51,629 nucleotides of DNA from Chloroflexota bacterium (lineage in GTDB: Bacteria; Chloroflexota; UBA11872): the NCBI GenBank assembly GCA_028875175.1, contig JAPPFO010000031.1, positions 1 to 51,629 of the forward strand, given 5' to 3'. Made by a program: the position numbers and the translations under genes. The notes beneath the pieces are model-generated. The model saw only the letters and a list, made by a program, of their open reading frames with translations, was not told where the DNA came from and ran no database searches. This document shows positions 16,225 through 23,867 of the stretch, piece by piece. Position 1 is the first letter of the stretch. Each line of letters begins with the position of its first letter.

Positions 16225-17505
16225 CTACCGAATGAACCCTTCGTAGTTGCGCATCATCAACTGCGATTCAAGCTGGCGCATGGTGTCCAGCACGACGCCC
16301 ACGACGATCAGCATCCCCGTGCTGCTGATGGCCACCGCGTCGGCGCCCGTTACGGTCTGGGCCACGAAGGGTACGACGGCGATGATTCCCAGGAATACCG
16401 CGCCAGCCAGCGTGATGCGGTTGACGACTCCCGTCAGGTACTGGTGCGTGGGACGGCCGGGACGGATACCCGGGATAAAGCCGCCGTTCTTCTGCAGGTT
16501 CTCCGCCAGGTTTTGCTGCTGAAAGACGACCAGCGTGTACACATACGTAAATACGATCACAAGCAGAAACGTGAAGACCCAGTAGATGCCGTTGCCAGGG
16601 CTGAGGGTGATCGCGATGGCGCCGGCCGCATTGGCCAACCACGATACTTCGGATGTCTCGAAGTAGCTGGCAACCGTGGCTGGAAGCAGCATCAGCGAAA
16701 AGGCAAAAATCAGGGGAATCATGCCCGCCGAGTTGACCTTGAGCGGGATGTGCGTGCTCTGGCCGCCGTACATGCGGGTTCCCCGGATGCGCTTGGCGTA
16801 GTGCACCGGAATTCGACGCTGAGCTTCCTGCACGAACACGATGGCCGCGATCATGATGAGGCCAATGATCACGACGGCAATGAAGCCGCCGATGTTCTGG
16901 CCAGCGAACAGCGACTGGCCTAACGCCGCGGGAGCACCGGCCACGATGCCGGCAAAGATGATGATCGAGACCCCGTTCCCAATGCCGTTCTCGGTGATCA
17001 ACTCGCCGATCCAAAGCAGAAACATCGTCCCCGCGGTCATCACGATCAGCATCACAGCGATGTCGAACGGGCCCAGCGTTGGCGACAACAGACCTTGCTG
17101 GGCTGAGCGCAGGATCTGAATCTGGCCAAACCCCTGCAGCATGGCGAAAGGAATCGTGGCCAGGCGGGTCCACTGCGCGATCTTGCGTCGACCGGATTCA
17201 CCTTCCCGCGAGAGTTCCTGCAACGGCGGGATCAACGGAACCAGGACCGTTGAAGCGATGTTGGCGGTGACGTAGGGATACACACCCAACGCGACGACCG
17301 AAAAGTTCTCCAGCGCCCCGCCGGACAGGAGGTTCATGAACCCCAGCAACTGGTTGCCGGCGAAGAAGTCGGCCAGCAGTGCCGTGTTCACACCGGGCAG
17401 CGGGATGTGCGCAACCGCCCTGAATACGATCAGAAGGCCGATTGTGAAGAGAATCTTGCGACGAACGTCGGGCAGCTGGAAAGCCGCGACGGCCGTCTCG
17501 ATCAC
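16225..17505 (-). CDS. secY: Protein translocase subunit SecY
   Basis: SecY is the channel subunit of the Sec translocon. The 426-aa product has about ten hydrophobic segments. Family motifs are AHIPLPGVNTALL near the first segment, QPLTT-region equivalents, GIVAGAPAALGQ, RRIPVHYAKRIRG and HIPLKVNSAGMIPLIFA, then KNGGFIPGIRPGRPTHQYL near the end. It overlaps rplO by 4 nt and precedes adk by 4 nt. SecE and SecG are not in the window. Confidence 0.97.
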   Translation of the reverse strand: MIETAVAAFQLPDVRRKILFTIGLLIVFRAVAHIPLPGVNTALLADFFAGNQLLGFMNLLSGGALENFSVVALGVYPYVTANIASTVLVPLIPPLQELSREGESGRRKIAQWTRLATIPFAMLQGFGQIQILRSAQQGLLSPTLGPFDIAVMLIVMTAGTMFLLWIGELITENGIGNGVSIIIFAGIVAGAPAALGQSLFAGQNIGGFIAVVIIGLIMIAAIVFVQEAQRRIPVHYAKRIRGTRMYGGQSTHIPLKVNSAGMIPLIFAFSLMLLPATVASYFETSEVSWLANAAGAIAITLSPGNGIYWVFTFLLVIVFTYVYTLVVFQQQNLAENLQKNGGFIPGIRPGRPTHQYLTGVVNRITLAGAVFLGIIAVVPFVAQTVTGADAVAISSTGMLIVVGVVLDTMRQLESQLMMRNYEGFIR

Positions 17506-17948
17506 TCGCTCAACTCCTCGACGGAACCGCCGGCGCTTTCGATCTTCGCCTTGGCCGTCGCCGAAAACTTCGGTGCGCGTACCGTCAAGGCGTGTTCCAG
17601 GTCACCGTCGCCGAGGATCTTGAACAAGCCGGGCTCAATGAGCCCCTTGCCCTTGAGTTCCTCAGGCCCAACCACCGATCCCTCTGGAAAGACGTTCAGC
17701 GCACTCACGTTGACCGGCTGGAAGTCGCGCCTGAATCGGTGATTGGTGAAGCCGCGACGATTGGGGAAACGCATGAGCAGGCGCGTCTGCCCGCCTTCGA
17801 ATCCGGGGTACGCGTTGCCACCGCTTCGAGCGCCCTGACCCAGGGTGCCGCGGCCGGTCGTCTTGCCCTTCCCGGATCCCTCGCCGCGGCCAACGCGACG
17901 ACGTCGCTTGCGCGGTGGCGCGACTGCCGTGATTTGATGCGGTTTCAT
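17502..17948 (-). CDS. rplO: 50S ribosomal protein uL15
   Basis: uL15 is a late-assembly 50S protein. It has 148 aa with the glycine/arginine-rich N-terminus RVGRGEGSGKGKTTGRGTLG, FEGGQTRLLMRFPNRRGF and a globular C-terminal domain (GDGDLEHALTVRAPKFSATA). It overlaps rpmD and secY by 4 nt each. Confidence 0.98.
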   Translation of the reverse strand: MKPHQITAVAPPRKRRRRVGRGEGSGKGKTTGRGTLGQGARSGGNAYPGFEGGQTRLLMRFPNRRGFTNHRFRRDFQPVNVSALNVFPEGSVVGPEELKGKGLIEPGLFKILGDGDLEHALTVRAPKFSATAKAKIESAGGSVEELSE

Positions 17949-18145
17949 GCCTGATCGCCGTTCGGGATGTCGGACTCGACCTCAACGAGGTGTTGCACGA
18001 CCTTGACCATGGCCCGAACGTCCGCCGTGTCGGGCCGAGACGACGTTTGGCCAAGTGCACCCAGACCCAGAGCCCTGAGCGTGTCACGCTGCGAGTCCCG
18101 GGATCCGATGGAGCTCCGCACCTGACGCAGGCGCAGTTCAGTCAT
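17945..18145 (-). CDS. rpmD: 50S ribosomal protein uL30
   Basis: uL30 is a small 50S protein, here 66 aa from the ATG at 18145. It reads MTELRLRQVRSSIGSRDSQR, then LRALGLGALGQTSSRPDTAD and a VRAMVKVVQHLVEVE end. These match the family's SxIG, LRxLGL and MxxxVxHLV features. An in-frame extension to 18217 lies inside rpsE and has no family similarity. The chosen start overlaps rpsE by 8 nt. Confidence 0.96.
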   Translation of the reverse strand: MTELRLRQVRSSIGSRDSQRDTLRALGLGALGQTSSRPDTADVRAMVKVVQHLVEVESDIPNGDQA

Positions 18146-18683
18146 CAGAGGATGCCCCGACGGCCTGTCGGCGGCGGGCCACGGTCTCTTCAGGTATCTG
18201 AAGGCTCGCCAGGCCATTCACCGTGGCGCGCACCACGTTCACCGCATTGGTAGAGCCAATGATCTTGGTGAGGAGATTGCGAACGCCGGCAAGTTCAAGC
18301 ACGGCCCGTACCGCGCCGCCAGCAATGACTCCCGTGCCGGGCCGGGCGGGGCGAAGGACGACCTTGGAAGCCCGATAGCTCTCTTCGACATAGTGTGGAA
18401 TTGAGCCATCTTCGGTCAGGGGAATCTCAATCAGGGAGCGCCGAGCGCGCTCCTGACCCTTGCGAATGGCCGCCACGACCTCGTTGGCCCGACCGATCCC
18501 CACACCAACATGCCCGCGACGGTCGCCAACCACGACAATTGCATTGAATCCGAATCGGCGACCGCCCTTAACAACCTTGGCCACGCGCTTGATGCGCACG
18601 ACGCGGTCGTCCAGACGATGAAGGTCGCCGGAATCTCGGGCTGCGTCGTGGCCGCCTCGGGCAAGCCTGGAATCCATCGTCAT
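18138..18683 (-). CDS. rpsE: 30S ribosomal protein uS5
   Basis: uS5 contributes to mRNA unwinding and decoding fidelity. It has 181 aa with the double-stranded-RNA-binding-like domain (VVKGGRRFGFNAIVVVGD, then GHVGVGIGRANEV), a VxAGGAVRAVLELAGV segment, and NVVRATVNGLASLQ. It is placed between rplR (4-nt overlap) and rpmD. Confidence 0.98.
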   Translation of the reverse strand: MTMDSRLARGGHDAARDSGDLHRLDDRVVRIKRVAKVVKGGRRFGFNAIVVVGDRRGHVGVGIGRANEVVAAIRKGQERARRSLIEIPLTEDGSIPHYVEESYRASKVVLRPARPGTGVIAGGAVRAVLELAGVRNLLTKIIGSTNAVNVVRATVNGLASLQIPEETVARRRQAVGASSDD

Positions 18684-19033
18684 AGTGCAATGCCCCCAGC
18701 GCGCAGGGCGTCGGCCAACGCCTTGACGCGCCCGTGGTAGCGATGGCCGCCGCGATCGAACACGACGGCGCTTATGTCAAGTTCCTCCGCGCGCTTCGCC
18801 AGGCGAGCACCAACGTCCGCTGCGCGCTCGAGCTTGGTGGCGCCCTCCGCTGAAGATTCACGCGACGAGGAGGCGGCCAACGTATGGCCGGCCACGTCGT
18901 CTATGACCTGGGCGTAGGTGTGCTTGAGGCTACGAAACACCGCGAGCCGCGGTCGCTCGGGACGACCAGTGACCCGCTGGCGAATGCGGCGGTGCCTCCG
19001 TATGCGTGCCGCTCGTCGAGTCTCAGCTGCCAT
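18680..19033 (-). CDS. rplR: 50S ribosomal protein uL18
   Basis: uL18 binds 5S rRNA in the central protuberance. It has 117 aa: RRIRQRVTGRPERPRLAVFR, SLKHTYAQVIDDVAGHTLAA and the C-terminal VVFDRGGHRYHGRVKALADA. These are the standard motifs. It follows rplF by 12 nt. Confidence 0.98.
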   Translation of the reverse strand: MAAETRRAARIRRHRRIRQRVTGRPERPRLAVFRSLKHTYAQVIDDVAGHTLAASSSRESSAEGATKLERAADVGARLAKRAEELDISAVVFDRGGHRYHGRVKALADALRAGGIAL

Positions 19034-19045
19034 TCGTCAATCCAC

Positions 19046-19597
19046 CTATGCGACGACCGTTGCAGCGGTCTTGCCGGGCTTTCGCCGTACAACTTCGCCC
19101 TGGTAGCGGAGACCATGACCCTTGTAGGGGTCGGCGGGGCGAATTGCTCGAATCTCCGCCGCAATCTGGCCCACCGCTTGCTTGTCGATACCTCGAATGA
19201 TGATATGGGTCGGGTCGGGCACCTCGAACTCGATGCCGTCAGGCGCCCGGCGTCGTTGCGGATGGGTAAACCCCAGCTGCAAGTCGAGCGTGGCGCCCTG
19301 GAGTTGCACCCGATATCCGGTGCCCTGGATCTCAAGCCGTTTTTCATAGCCCTGGGTGACGCCGAGGATCATGTTGGCCACCAACTGGCGAGCCAGCCCA
19401 TGCAGGGCGCGGATCCGGTGCTCGTCGGTGGGACGGCTGGCCACCACACGTCCGTTCTCGCGCGTAAACGTAATCATGGGCGGTAGCGCCTGGACCAACT
19501 CGCCCTTGGGCCCCGTTACCGTGACGACATTTTCCGTGTCAAAACTGACGGTCACTCCGTCAGGAACATCGATGGGGGTCATACCAATGCGGGACAT
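19046..19597 (-). CDS. rplF: 50S ribosomal protein uL6
   Basis: uL6 lies near the factor-binding site of the 50S. It has 183 aa from the ATG at 19597: MSRIGMTPIDVPDGVTVSF, then VTGPKGELVQ, LVANMILGVTQGYEKRLEIQ and the C-terminal ADPYKGHGLRYQGEVVRRKPG. A longer frame reaching 19780 overlaps rpsH and is not supported. The gene starts 4 nt after the rpsH stop. Confidence 0.98.
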   Translation of the reverse strand: MSRIGMTPIDVPDGVTVSFDTENVVTVTGPKGELVQALPPMITFTRENGRVVASRPTDEHRIRALHGLARQLVANMILGVTQGYEKRLEIQGTGYRVQLQGATLDLQLGFTHPQRRRAPDGIEFEVPDPTHIIIRGIDKQAVGQIAAEIRAIRPADPYKGHGLRYQGEVVRRKPGKTAATVVA

Positions 19598-19601
19598 GGG
19601 C

Positions 19602-19991
19602 CTACCAGACGAAACAGATGACTTCGCCGCCCAGGCGACGTTTGGCAGCTTCACGACCGGACATGATGCCCTGGGAGGTTGAGACAACAGCAGTACCAAT
19701 ACCGCCCATGACCCGCGGAATCTCGCGCGCCCGCGTATGGATACGCAGACCGGGACGGCTGACGCGCTTGGCGCCGCCAAACGCGGGCGTGCCGTTTTGG
19801 TATCGCAGCGTCACTTCCAACCAGGCGCGATGGCCCTCGTGGAGAGTCTCAATGGACCCGACAAAGCCTTCTTCGGCAAGCAGGGCCGCGATTCGGGCTT
19901 TGGTCTTTGAATGCGGGATGCGGACCTTGGTGTGACACGCCGTGACAGCATTCCGCAGCCGCGTCAGCATGTCCGCAATTGGGTCCGTCAT
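19602..19991 (-). CDS. rpsH: 30S ribosomal protein uS8
   Basis: uS8 organises the central domain of 16S rRNA. It has 129 aa: MTDPIADMLTRLRNA, IPHSKTKARIAALLAEEGF, then REIPRVMGGIGTAVVSTSQG and IMSGREAAKRRLGGEVICFVW. The last block is the conserved RNA-binding end. It lies 7 nt after rpsN. Confidence 0.98.
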   Translation of the reverse strand: MTDPIADMLTRLRNAVTACHTKVRIPHSKTKARIAALLAEEGFVGSIETLHEGHRAWLEVTLRYQNGTPAFGGAKRVSRPGLRIHTRAREIPRVMGGIGTAVVSTSQGIMSGREAAKRRLGGEVICFVW

Positions 19992-19998
19992 CGTCGGC

Positions 19999-20238
19999 TC
20001 ACCAACTGGCTTTCGTCACGCCCGGGATGTGCCCCTTCACGGCGAGTTCCCGGAAGCAGATTCGGCAGATCCCGAATCGCCGTATGTGCGCGCGCGGACG
20101 CCCGCAGAGCCGGCACCGGTTGCGATAGCGCACTTTGAAACGCAGTTTCCGACCGCGAATGGACTTGGACTCAAACTCGGGGTCCAGCCACGCCTCGCGT
20201 TCGCGCTTCCACTTTTCAATCTTCGCCTTTCGAGCCAT
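19999..20238 (-). CDS. rpsN: 30S ribosomal protein uS14, zinc form with extended N-terminus
   Basis: uS14 assembles the 30S head. The C-terminal part is the zinc type: CRLCGRPRAHIRRFGICRIC supplies two CxxC pairs and is followed by FRELAVKGHIPGVTKASW. Zinc-type proteins are usually about 61 aa, but this has 79. About 18 charged residues (EREAWLDPEFESKSIRGRK) separate the MARKAKIEKWKR start from the FKVRYRNRC core. That gives a length between the short zinc form and the long 89-101 aa form. Position between rplE and rpsH is canonical. Confidence 0.96.
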   Translation of the reverse strand: MARKAKIEKWKREREAWLDPEFESKSIRGRKLRFKVRYRNRCRLCGRPRAHIRRFGICRICFRELAVKGHIPGVTKASW

Positions 20239-20247
20239 ATGCGAACC

Positions 20248-20805
20248 TCAGGCCGCCTCTTCCAGGCGTTGGAACGGCATGCCGAGGAGTTCAAGCAGCC
20301 GTAGGGATTCAGCGTCGGTTCGCGCGGTCGTCACGATTACCACCTGCAAACCGCGAATCCGATCAATCTGGTCGTAGTCGATTTCCGGAAAAATGAGCTG
20401 CTCGGTCAGTCCCAGCGCGTAGTTGCCGCGGCCATCGAAGGAGGTCCGCCGAACACCGCGAAAGTCACGCATGCGTGGCAGCGCAACGGTAACAAGTCGG
20501 TCCATGAATTCGTACATGCGGGGACCACGCAGCGTACCCTTCACGCCCACGCGCTGCGCAGCCCGCAGCTTGAATGCAGCCACGCTCTTGCGAGCCCGCG
20601 TCACAACCGGGCGCTGGCCCGTGATTGTCGCAATATCCCGCACGGCGTGATCCACCGACGCATCGTTTTCGAGCGCTTCGCCTAGCCCGATATTCACGAT
20701 GATGCGGTCCAACTGCGGCACGGCCAACGGGTTGCCATACCCAAACTCACGCATCAATTGCGGTCGGATTTCATCCCGGAAACGTGCAAGAAGGCGGGCC
20801 ATCAC
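20248..20805 (-). CDS. rplE: 50S ribosomal protein uL5
   Basis: uL5 binds 5S rRNA and contacts the P-site tRNA. It has 185 aa with GYGNPLAVPQLDRIIVNIGL, the TGQRPVVTRARKSVAAFKLR block, GVKGTLRGPRMYEFMDRLV, then ALGLTEQLIFPEIDYDQI and TTARTDAESLRLLELLGMPF. It overlaps rplX by 4 nt. Confidence 0.98.
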   Translation of the reverse strand: MMARLLARFRDEIRPQLMREFGYGNPLAVPQLDRIIVNIGLGEALENDASVDHAVRDIATITGQRPVVTRARKSVAAFKLRAAQRVGVKGTLRGPRMYEFMDRLVTVALPRMRDFRGVRRTSFDGRGNYALGLTEQLIFPEIDYDQIDRIRGLQVVIVTTARTDAESLRLLELLGMPFQRLEEAA

Positions 20806-21131
20806 TCGTCAATCTGTTCGTTGCATCGGCGGCAGCGTCGCCGCTTCCTGCCGTCGTCGCCCCGCGTGTAGCCGACGCGCACCGGCTGGTCGCAGACGGG
20901 GCACACCAGCATGACGTTTGACGCGTCAAGTGGGGCGTTGAAGTCAATGATACCCGCTGGCTGTCCGATGGCCCTCGGCCTCGCGTGACGCTTTCGAACG
21001 TTCACGCCCTCCACAACCACACGTCCCGTGGCCGGCACCACGCGCTCCACCACGCCTCGCCGCCCAACGTCGCGGCCCTGGAGCACCTGGACCGTATCGC
21101 CTTTGCGGATTCGAAATCGTCGAACCGACAT
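20802..21131 (-). CDS. rplX: 50S ribosomal protein uL24
   Basis: uL24 is an assembly initiator near the tunnel exit. It has 109 aa: a KOW motif (IRKGDTVQVLQGRDVGRRGV), then VEGVNVRKRHARP and GIIDFNAPLDASNVMLVCP. The C-terminal CPVC and CRRC pairs form a small zinc ribbon, a feature of some bacterial uL24 proteins. It starts 2 nt after rplN. Confidence 0.98.
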   Translation of the reverse strand: MSVRRFRIRKGDTVQVLQGRDVGRRGVVERVVPATGRVVVEGVNVRKRHARPRAIGQPAGIIDFNAPLDASNVMLVCPVCDQPVRVGYTRGDDGRKRRRCRRCNEQIDE

Positions 21132-21133
21132 CG

Positions 21134-21499
21134 CTACAAGACCTCCGGCGCCAGCGAGACGATGCGCATAAACCGACGGTCTCGCAGTTCGCGCCCAACA
21201 GGCCCAAAGATGCGCGTACCGCGAGGAACTTCTCCCTCAAGCAATACGGCGGCGTTGTCGTCAAAGCGGATCCGCGAGCCGTCGGGCCTCCGGTACTCCT
21301 TATTCACCCGCACCACCACAGCCCGCACCACGGATCCTCGCGGAACAGCGCTGTTGGGCGCCGCTTGTTTGACGCTGCCCACAATAATGTCGCCCACGCG
21401 CGCGTACTTTCGCGACGATCCGCCCAGCACGCGGATGCACATGATTTCGCGCGCGCCGCTGTTGTCGGCGACTCGGAGCCGGCTCTGTTGCTGAATCAT
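21134..21499 (-). CDS. rplN: 50S ribosomal protein uL14
   Basis: uL14 forms an intersubunit bridge and is the docking site of the silencing factor RsfS. It has 121 aa: MIQQQSRLRVADNSGAREIM, CIRVLGGSSRKYARVGDIIV, then RPDGSRIRFDDNAAVLL and GTRIFGPVGRELR. It is placed between rpsQ and rplX. Confidence 0.98.
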   Translation of the reverse strand: MIQQQSRLRVADNSGAREIMCIRVLGGSSRKYARVGDIIVGSVKQAAPNSAVPRGSVVRAVVVRVNKEYRRPDGSRIRFDDNAAVLLEGEVPRGTRIFGPVGRELRDRRFMRIVSLAPEVL

Positions 21500-21504
21500 G
21501 TGGG

Positions 21505-21843
21505 TTACGCGTTCTGTGAATCCCGGGAACTGTCGTCCGACTGTTCCTCGGCCACTCCGGCGCCCAAAGCCGCCTGGCGTTCTTCATCCGTCAGCCGGGT
21601 TCTTTCAATGACCTCGATCAATCGCCAGCGCTTCCGCCGGCTTATTGGCCGCGATTCCTCGATCTGAACCACGTCGCCGATGCGGCACGAGTTTTCCGGG
21701 TCGTGGGCCATGAACCTGCGCCGAATTCGCACTGGCTTCTTATACAGCCGATGACGGCGGATCGACTCCACCTCGACGATGATGGTCTTGTCGGCCCGAT
21801 CACTCGCTACGCGACCGATCCGCTGCGCACGCGCCCCTGGCAC
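21505..21843 (-). CDS. rpsQ: 30S ribosomal protein uS17 with acidic C-terminal tail
   Basis: uS17 is a primary 16S-binding OB-fold protein. The core is standard: RIGRVASDRADKTIIVEVES, the KKPVRIRRRFMAHDPENSC segment and VVQIEESRPISRRKRWRLIE. At 112 aa it is longer than the common 80-90. The additional C-terminal 25 or so residues (after RTRLTDEER) are rich in Ala, Glu, Asp and Ser and look disordered. It lies 3 nt after rpmC. Confidence 0.97.
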   Translation of the reverse strand: MPGARAQRIGRVASDRADKTIIVEVESIRRHRLYKKPVRIRRRFMAHDPENSCRIGDVVQIEESRPISRRKRWRLIEVIERTRLTDEERQAALGAGVAEEQSDDSSRDSQNA

Positions 21844-21846
21844 GGG

Positions 21847-22062
21847 TTAGCCTTCTTCCATCTGGATTGACGCGAACGTGCGTTCGCGCTGAACGGTCAG
21901 CATTCGTGCGATATCGCGCCGCACGTGGCGAAGCTGCGATGTATCCGCCAGCTGCAACGTCGCGTGCTGGACACGCAGCCGAAAAAGCTCTTCCTTGGTT
22001 TCCGCAATCCGGGTCTCCAGCTCGTCATCGCTCAGGTCCCGGAACTGGTCAGCCTTAGCCAA
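21847..22062 (-). CDS. rpmC: 50S ribosomal protein uL29
   Basis: uL29 lies at the tunnel exit and helps bind SRP and trigger factor. The product has 71 aa: AKADQFRDLSDDELETRIAE, then TKEELFRLRVQHATLQLADT and LRHVRRDIARMLTVQRE. I place the start at TTG 22062. A strong GGAGGT lies 5 nt before it, and the sequence further upstream is inside rplP with no family similarity. The start overlaps the rplP stop by 8 nt. Confidence 0.94.
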   Translation of the reverse strand: MAKADQFRDLSDDELETRIAETKEELFRLRVQHATLQLADTSQLRHVRRDIARMLTVQRERTFASIQMEEG

Positions 22063-22480
22063 TGGTGACCTCCGCGGAACGTGATACGACACGCGTCTGA
22101 ACCGAGAGTTTGTGTGAGGCCAGGCGCATGGCTTCGCGTGCCATCGCTTCTTCAACGCCGGCCAGTTCGAAGAGAATCCGGCCTGGCTTGATCACGGCGA
22201 CCCAACTCTCGACATTGCCTTTCCCACTGCCCATGCGGACCTCGGCGGGTTTCTGGGTAATGGGTTTGTCAGGAAAGATGCGAATCCAGAGCTGGCCGGT
22301 ACGCCGAACCGAGTGGGTGATGGCCCGGCGAGCCGCCTCGATCTCGCGACTGTCGACCCATCCCACCGTGGTGGCCTGCAGCCCGAAGTCGCCCGAGACG
22401 AGCGAGTCGCCACGCGCGGCCCGGCCGCGGCGGCGCCCCCGGTGCATCTTGCGGAATTTGGTTCGCTTTGGCATCAGCAT
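22055..22480 (-). CDS. rplP: 50S ribosomal protein uL16
   Basis: uL16 shapes the A-site tRNA elbow contact on the 50S. It has 141 aa and starts with the canonical MLMPKRTKFRKMHRGRRRG. WIRIFPDKPITQKPAEVRMG, GSGKGNVESWVAVIKPGRIL and FELAGVEEAMAREAMRLAS follow. It starts 2 nt after rpsC. Confidence 0.98.
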   Translation of the reverse strand: MLMPKRTKFRKMHRGRRRGRAARGDSLVSGDFGLQATTVGWVDSREIEAARRAITHSVRRTGQLWIRIFPDKPITQKPAEVRMGSGKGNVESWVAVIKPGRILFELAGVEEAMAREAMRLASHKLSVQTRVVSRSAEVTIG

Positions 22481-22482
22481 GG

Positions 22483-23232
22483 CTAACCTCGCGGTGGCCG
22501 CCGCCGACGGCCTGCAACGGGTCGCGATACCGTTTCCGTGAACAGCTCGGCTGCATCTCGAGCCGCCCCGCGGTGGACCCAGCCCTTGACGCCGATCCGG
22601 CCGGCCGACGTTCGCGCCTCCGTGAAGCCATAGTCAATATCGGCGTCCAACGTCTGGAGCGGGACGGTGCCCAGGAGTTCAAACTCGCTGCGCGACATTT
22701 CGCGGCCGCCCAGGCGGCCGCTAACCATAATCTTCACGCCCTGCGCACCCGCGCGCATGGTTCGTTCCGCCGTCATCTTGATGGCCCGCCGGAAGGAAAC
22801 CCGGCGCTCAAGCTGATCGGCAACATTGCGGACAACCAGAAACGCATCGAGCTCGGGCTGGCCGATCTCTTCGACATCCACGACTACGCGCTTGCCGGTA
22901 TGCCGTTCAATCCGATTCTGAATCTCCTCACGGTTGCTACCACCCCGTCCGATCACGATGCCCGGCCGCGCCGTATGGATCACTACTCGAACCTGGCTGA
23001 CCTGGCGCTCGATTTCAATCTTGGATACCCCGGCCCCGTAGCTGCCGCGCCGGCGGCCGCCGCGGCGCGCCGCATTGCGCCCGTTGGGCGCTTCAAGGTA
23101 GCGACGTACCAGATCGCGGATTGCCAGATCTTCCAGCAGCAATTCCGTGTAGTCGCGGTCGGCATACCAGGTACTTTCCCAGCGCGTGGTGTAGCCCAGG
23201 CGGTATCCAATGGGATGAACTTTGCGACCCAT
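22483..23232 (-). CDS. rpsC: 30S ribosomal protein uS3
   Basis: uS3 forms the mRNA entry site. It has 249 aa: MGRKVHPIGYRLGYTTRWES, a type II KH domain with the IGRGGSN loop (GxxG), then GRLGGREMSRSEFELLGTVP and DYGFTEARTSAGRIGVKGWV. The C-terminus is rich in arginine and proline, ending in a RRRRPPRG tail. It lies 2 nt after rplV. Confidence 0.98.
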   Translation of the reverse strand: MGRKVHPIGYRLGYTTRWESTWYADRDYTELLLEDLAIRDLVRRYLEAPNGRNAARRGGRRRGSYGAGVSKIEIERQVSQVRVVIHTARPGIVIGRGGSNREEIQNRIERHTGKRVVVDVEEIGQPELDAFLVVRNVADQLERRVSFRRAIKMTAERTMRAGAQGVKIMVSGRLGGREMSRSEFELLGTVPLQTLDADIDYGFTEARTSAGRIGVKGWVHRGAARDAAELFTETVSRPVAGRRRRPPRG

Positions 23233-23234
23233 GC

Positions 23235-23573
23235 CTATGTCATTCCGTCTTCCACGGTCACGGTAATGTGACCGGAACGCTTGAGGTACATCCCGACCCG
23301 ACCACGCGATCTGGGCCGATGGCGCCGAAGCGCAGGACCGTCGTTCACGACGACTGACTGAATTCGCAGCGCGTCGCGGTCCAGGGCGTAGTTGTGCTCG
23401 GCGTTGGCCGCCGCGGACTTGACCACTTTGGCAATCTCAGCAGCCGCTCTGTTGGGCATGAACGCCAGGGTAGCCATGGCCTGGTCGATCTCAAGTCCCG
23501 ACAACTCACGTGCAACGGCCCGCCCACGCTGGGGGGACATGCACACGTGCTTGGCGGTTGCGGAAACTTCCAT
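23235..23573 (-). CDS. rplV: 50S ribosomal protein uL22
   Basis: uL22 lines the nascent-peptide tunnel. It has 112 aa: VCMSPQRGRAVARELSGLEI, FMPNRAAAEIAKVVKSAAAN, AEHNYALD and the hairpin and tail PRSRGRVGMYLKRSGHITV. The macrolide-contacting loop is of normal length. It lies 3 nt after rpsS. Confidence 0.98.
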   Translation of the reverse strand: MEVSATAKHVCMSPQRGRAVARELSGLEIDQAMATLAFMPNRAAAEIAKVVKSAAANAEHNYALDRDALRIQSVVVNDGPALRRHRPRSRGRVGMYLKRSGHITVTVEDGMT

Positions 23574-23576
23574 GGG

Positions 23577-23861
23577 TCAGGGTCCCATCGGCGCTGTTGC
23601 GCGTCCGCGCGCATGGCTGCGAAACGTGCGTGTCGGAGCGAATTCGCCAAGCCGATGCCCGACCATATTTTCTGAGATATACACCGGAACGTGACGCCGC
23701 CCGTCGTGGACGGCGATGGTTAGTCCGACCATTTCCGGATGCACCACGCTGGCCCGGCTCCAGGTGCGAATAACCTGCTTCCGGCGACTGCGCGAGGCTT
23801 CCGCAACACGCTTTTCAAGCTTTGGGTGGATGTACCAACCTTTTTTCGTACTGCGCGACAT
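23577..23861 (-). CDS. rpsS: 30S ribosomal protein uS19
   Basis: uS19 pairs with uS13 in the 30S head. It has 94 aa: MSRSTKKGWYIHPKLEKRV, IRTWSRASVVHPEMVGLTIA, VHDGRRHVPVYISENMVGHR and LGEFAPTRTFRSHARG, all diagnostic. It lies between rplB (6-nt gap) and rplV. Confidence 0.98.
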   Translation of the reverse strand: MSRSTKKGWYIHPKLEKRVAEASRSRRKQVIRTWSRASVVHPEMVGLTIAVHDGRRHVPVYISENMVGHRLGEFAPTRTFRSHARGRATAPMGP

Positions 23862-23867
23862 ACCGTC

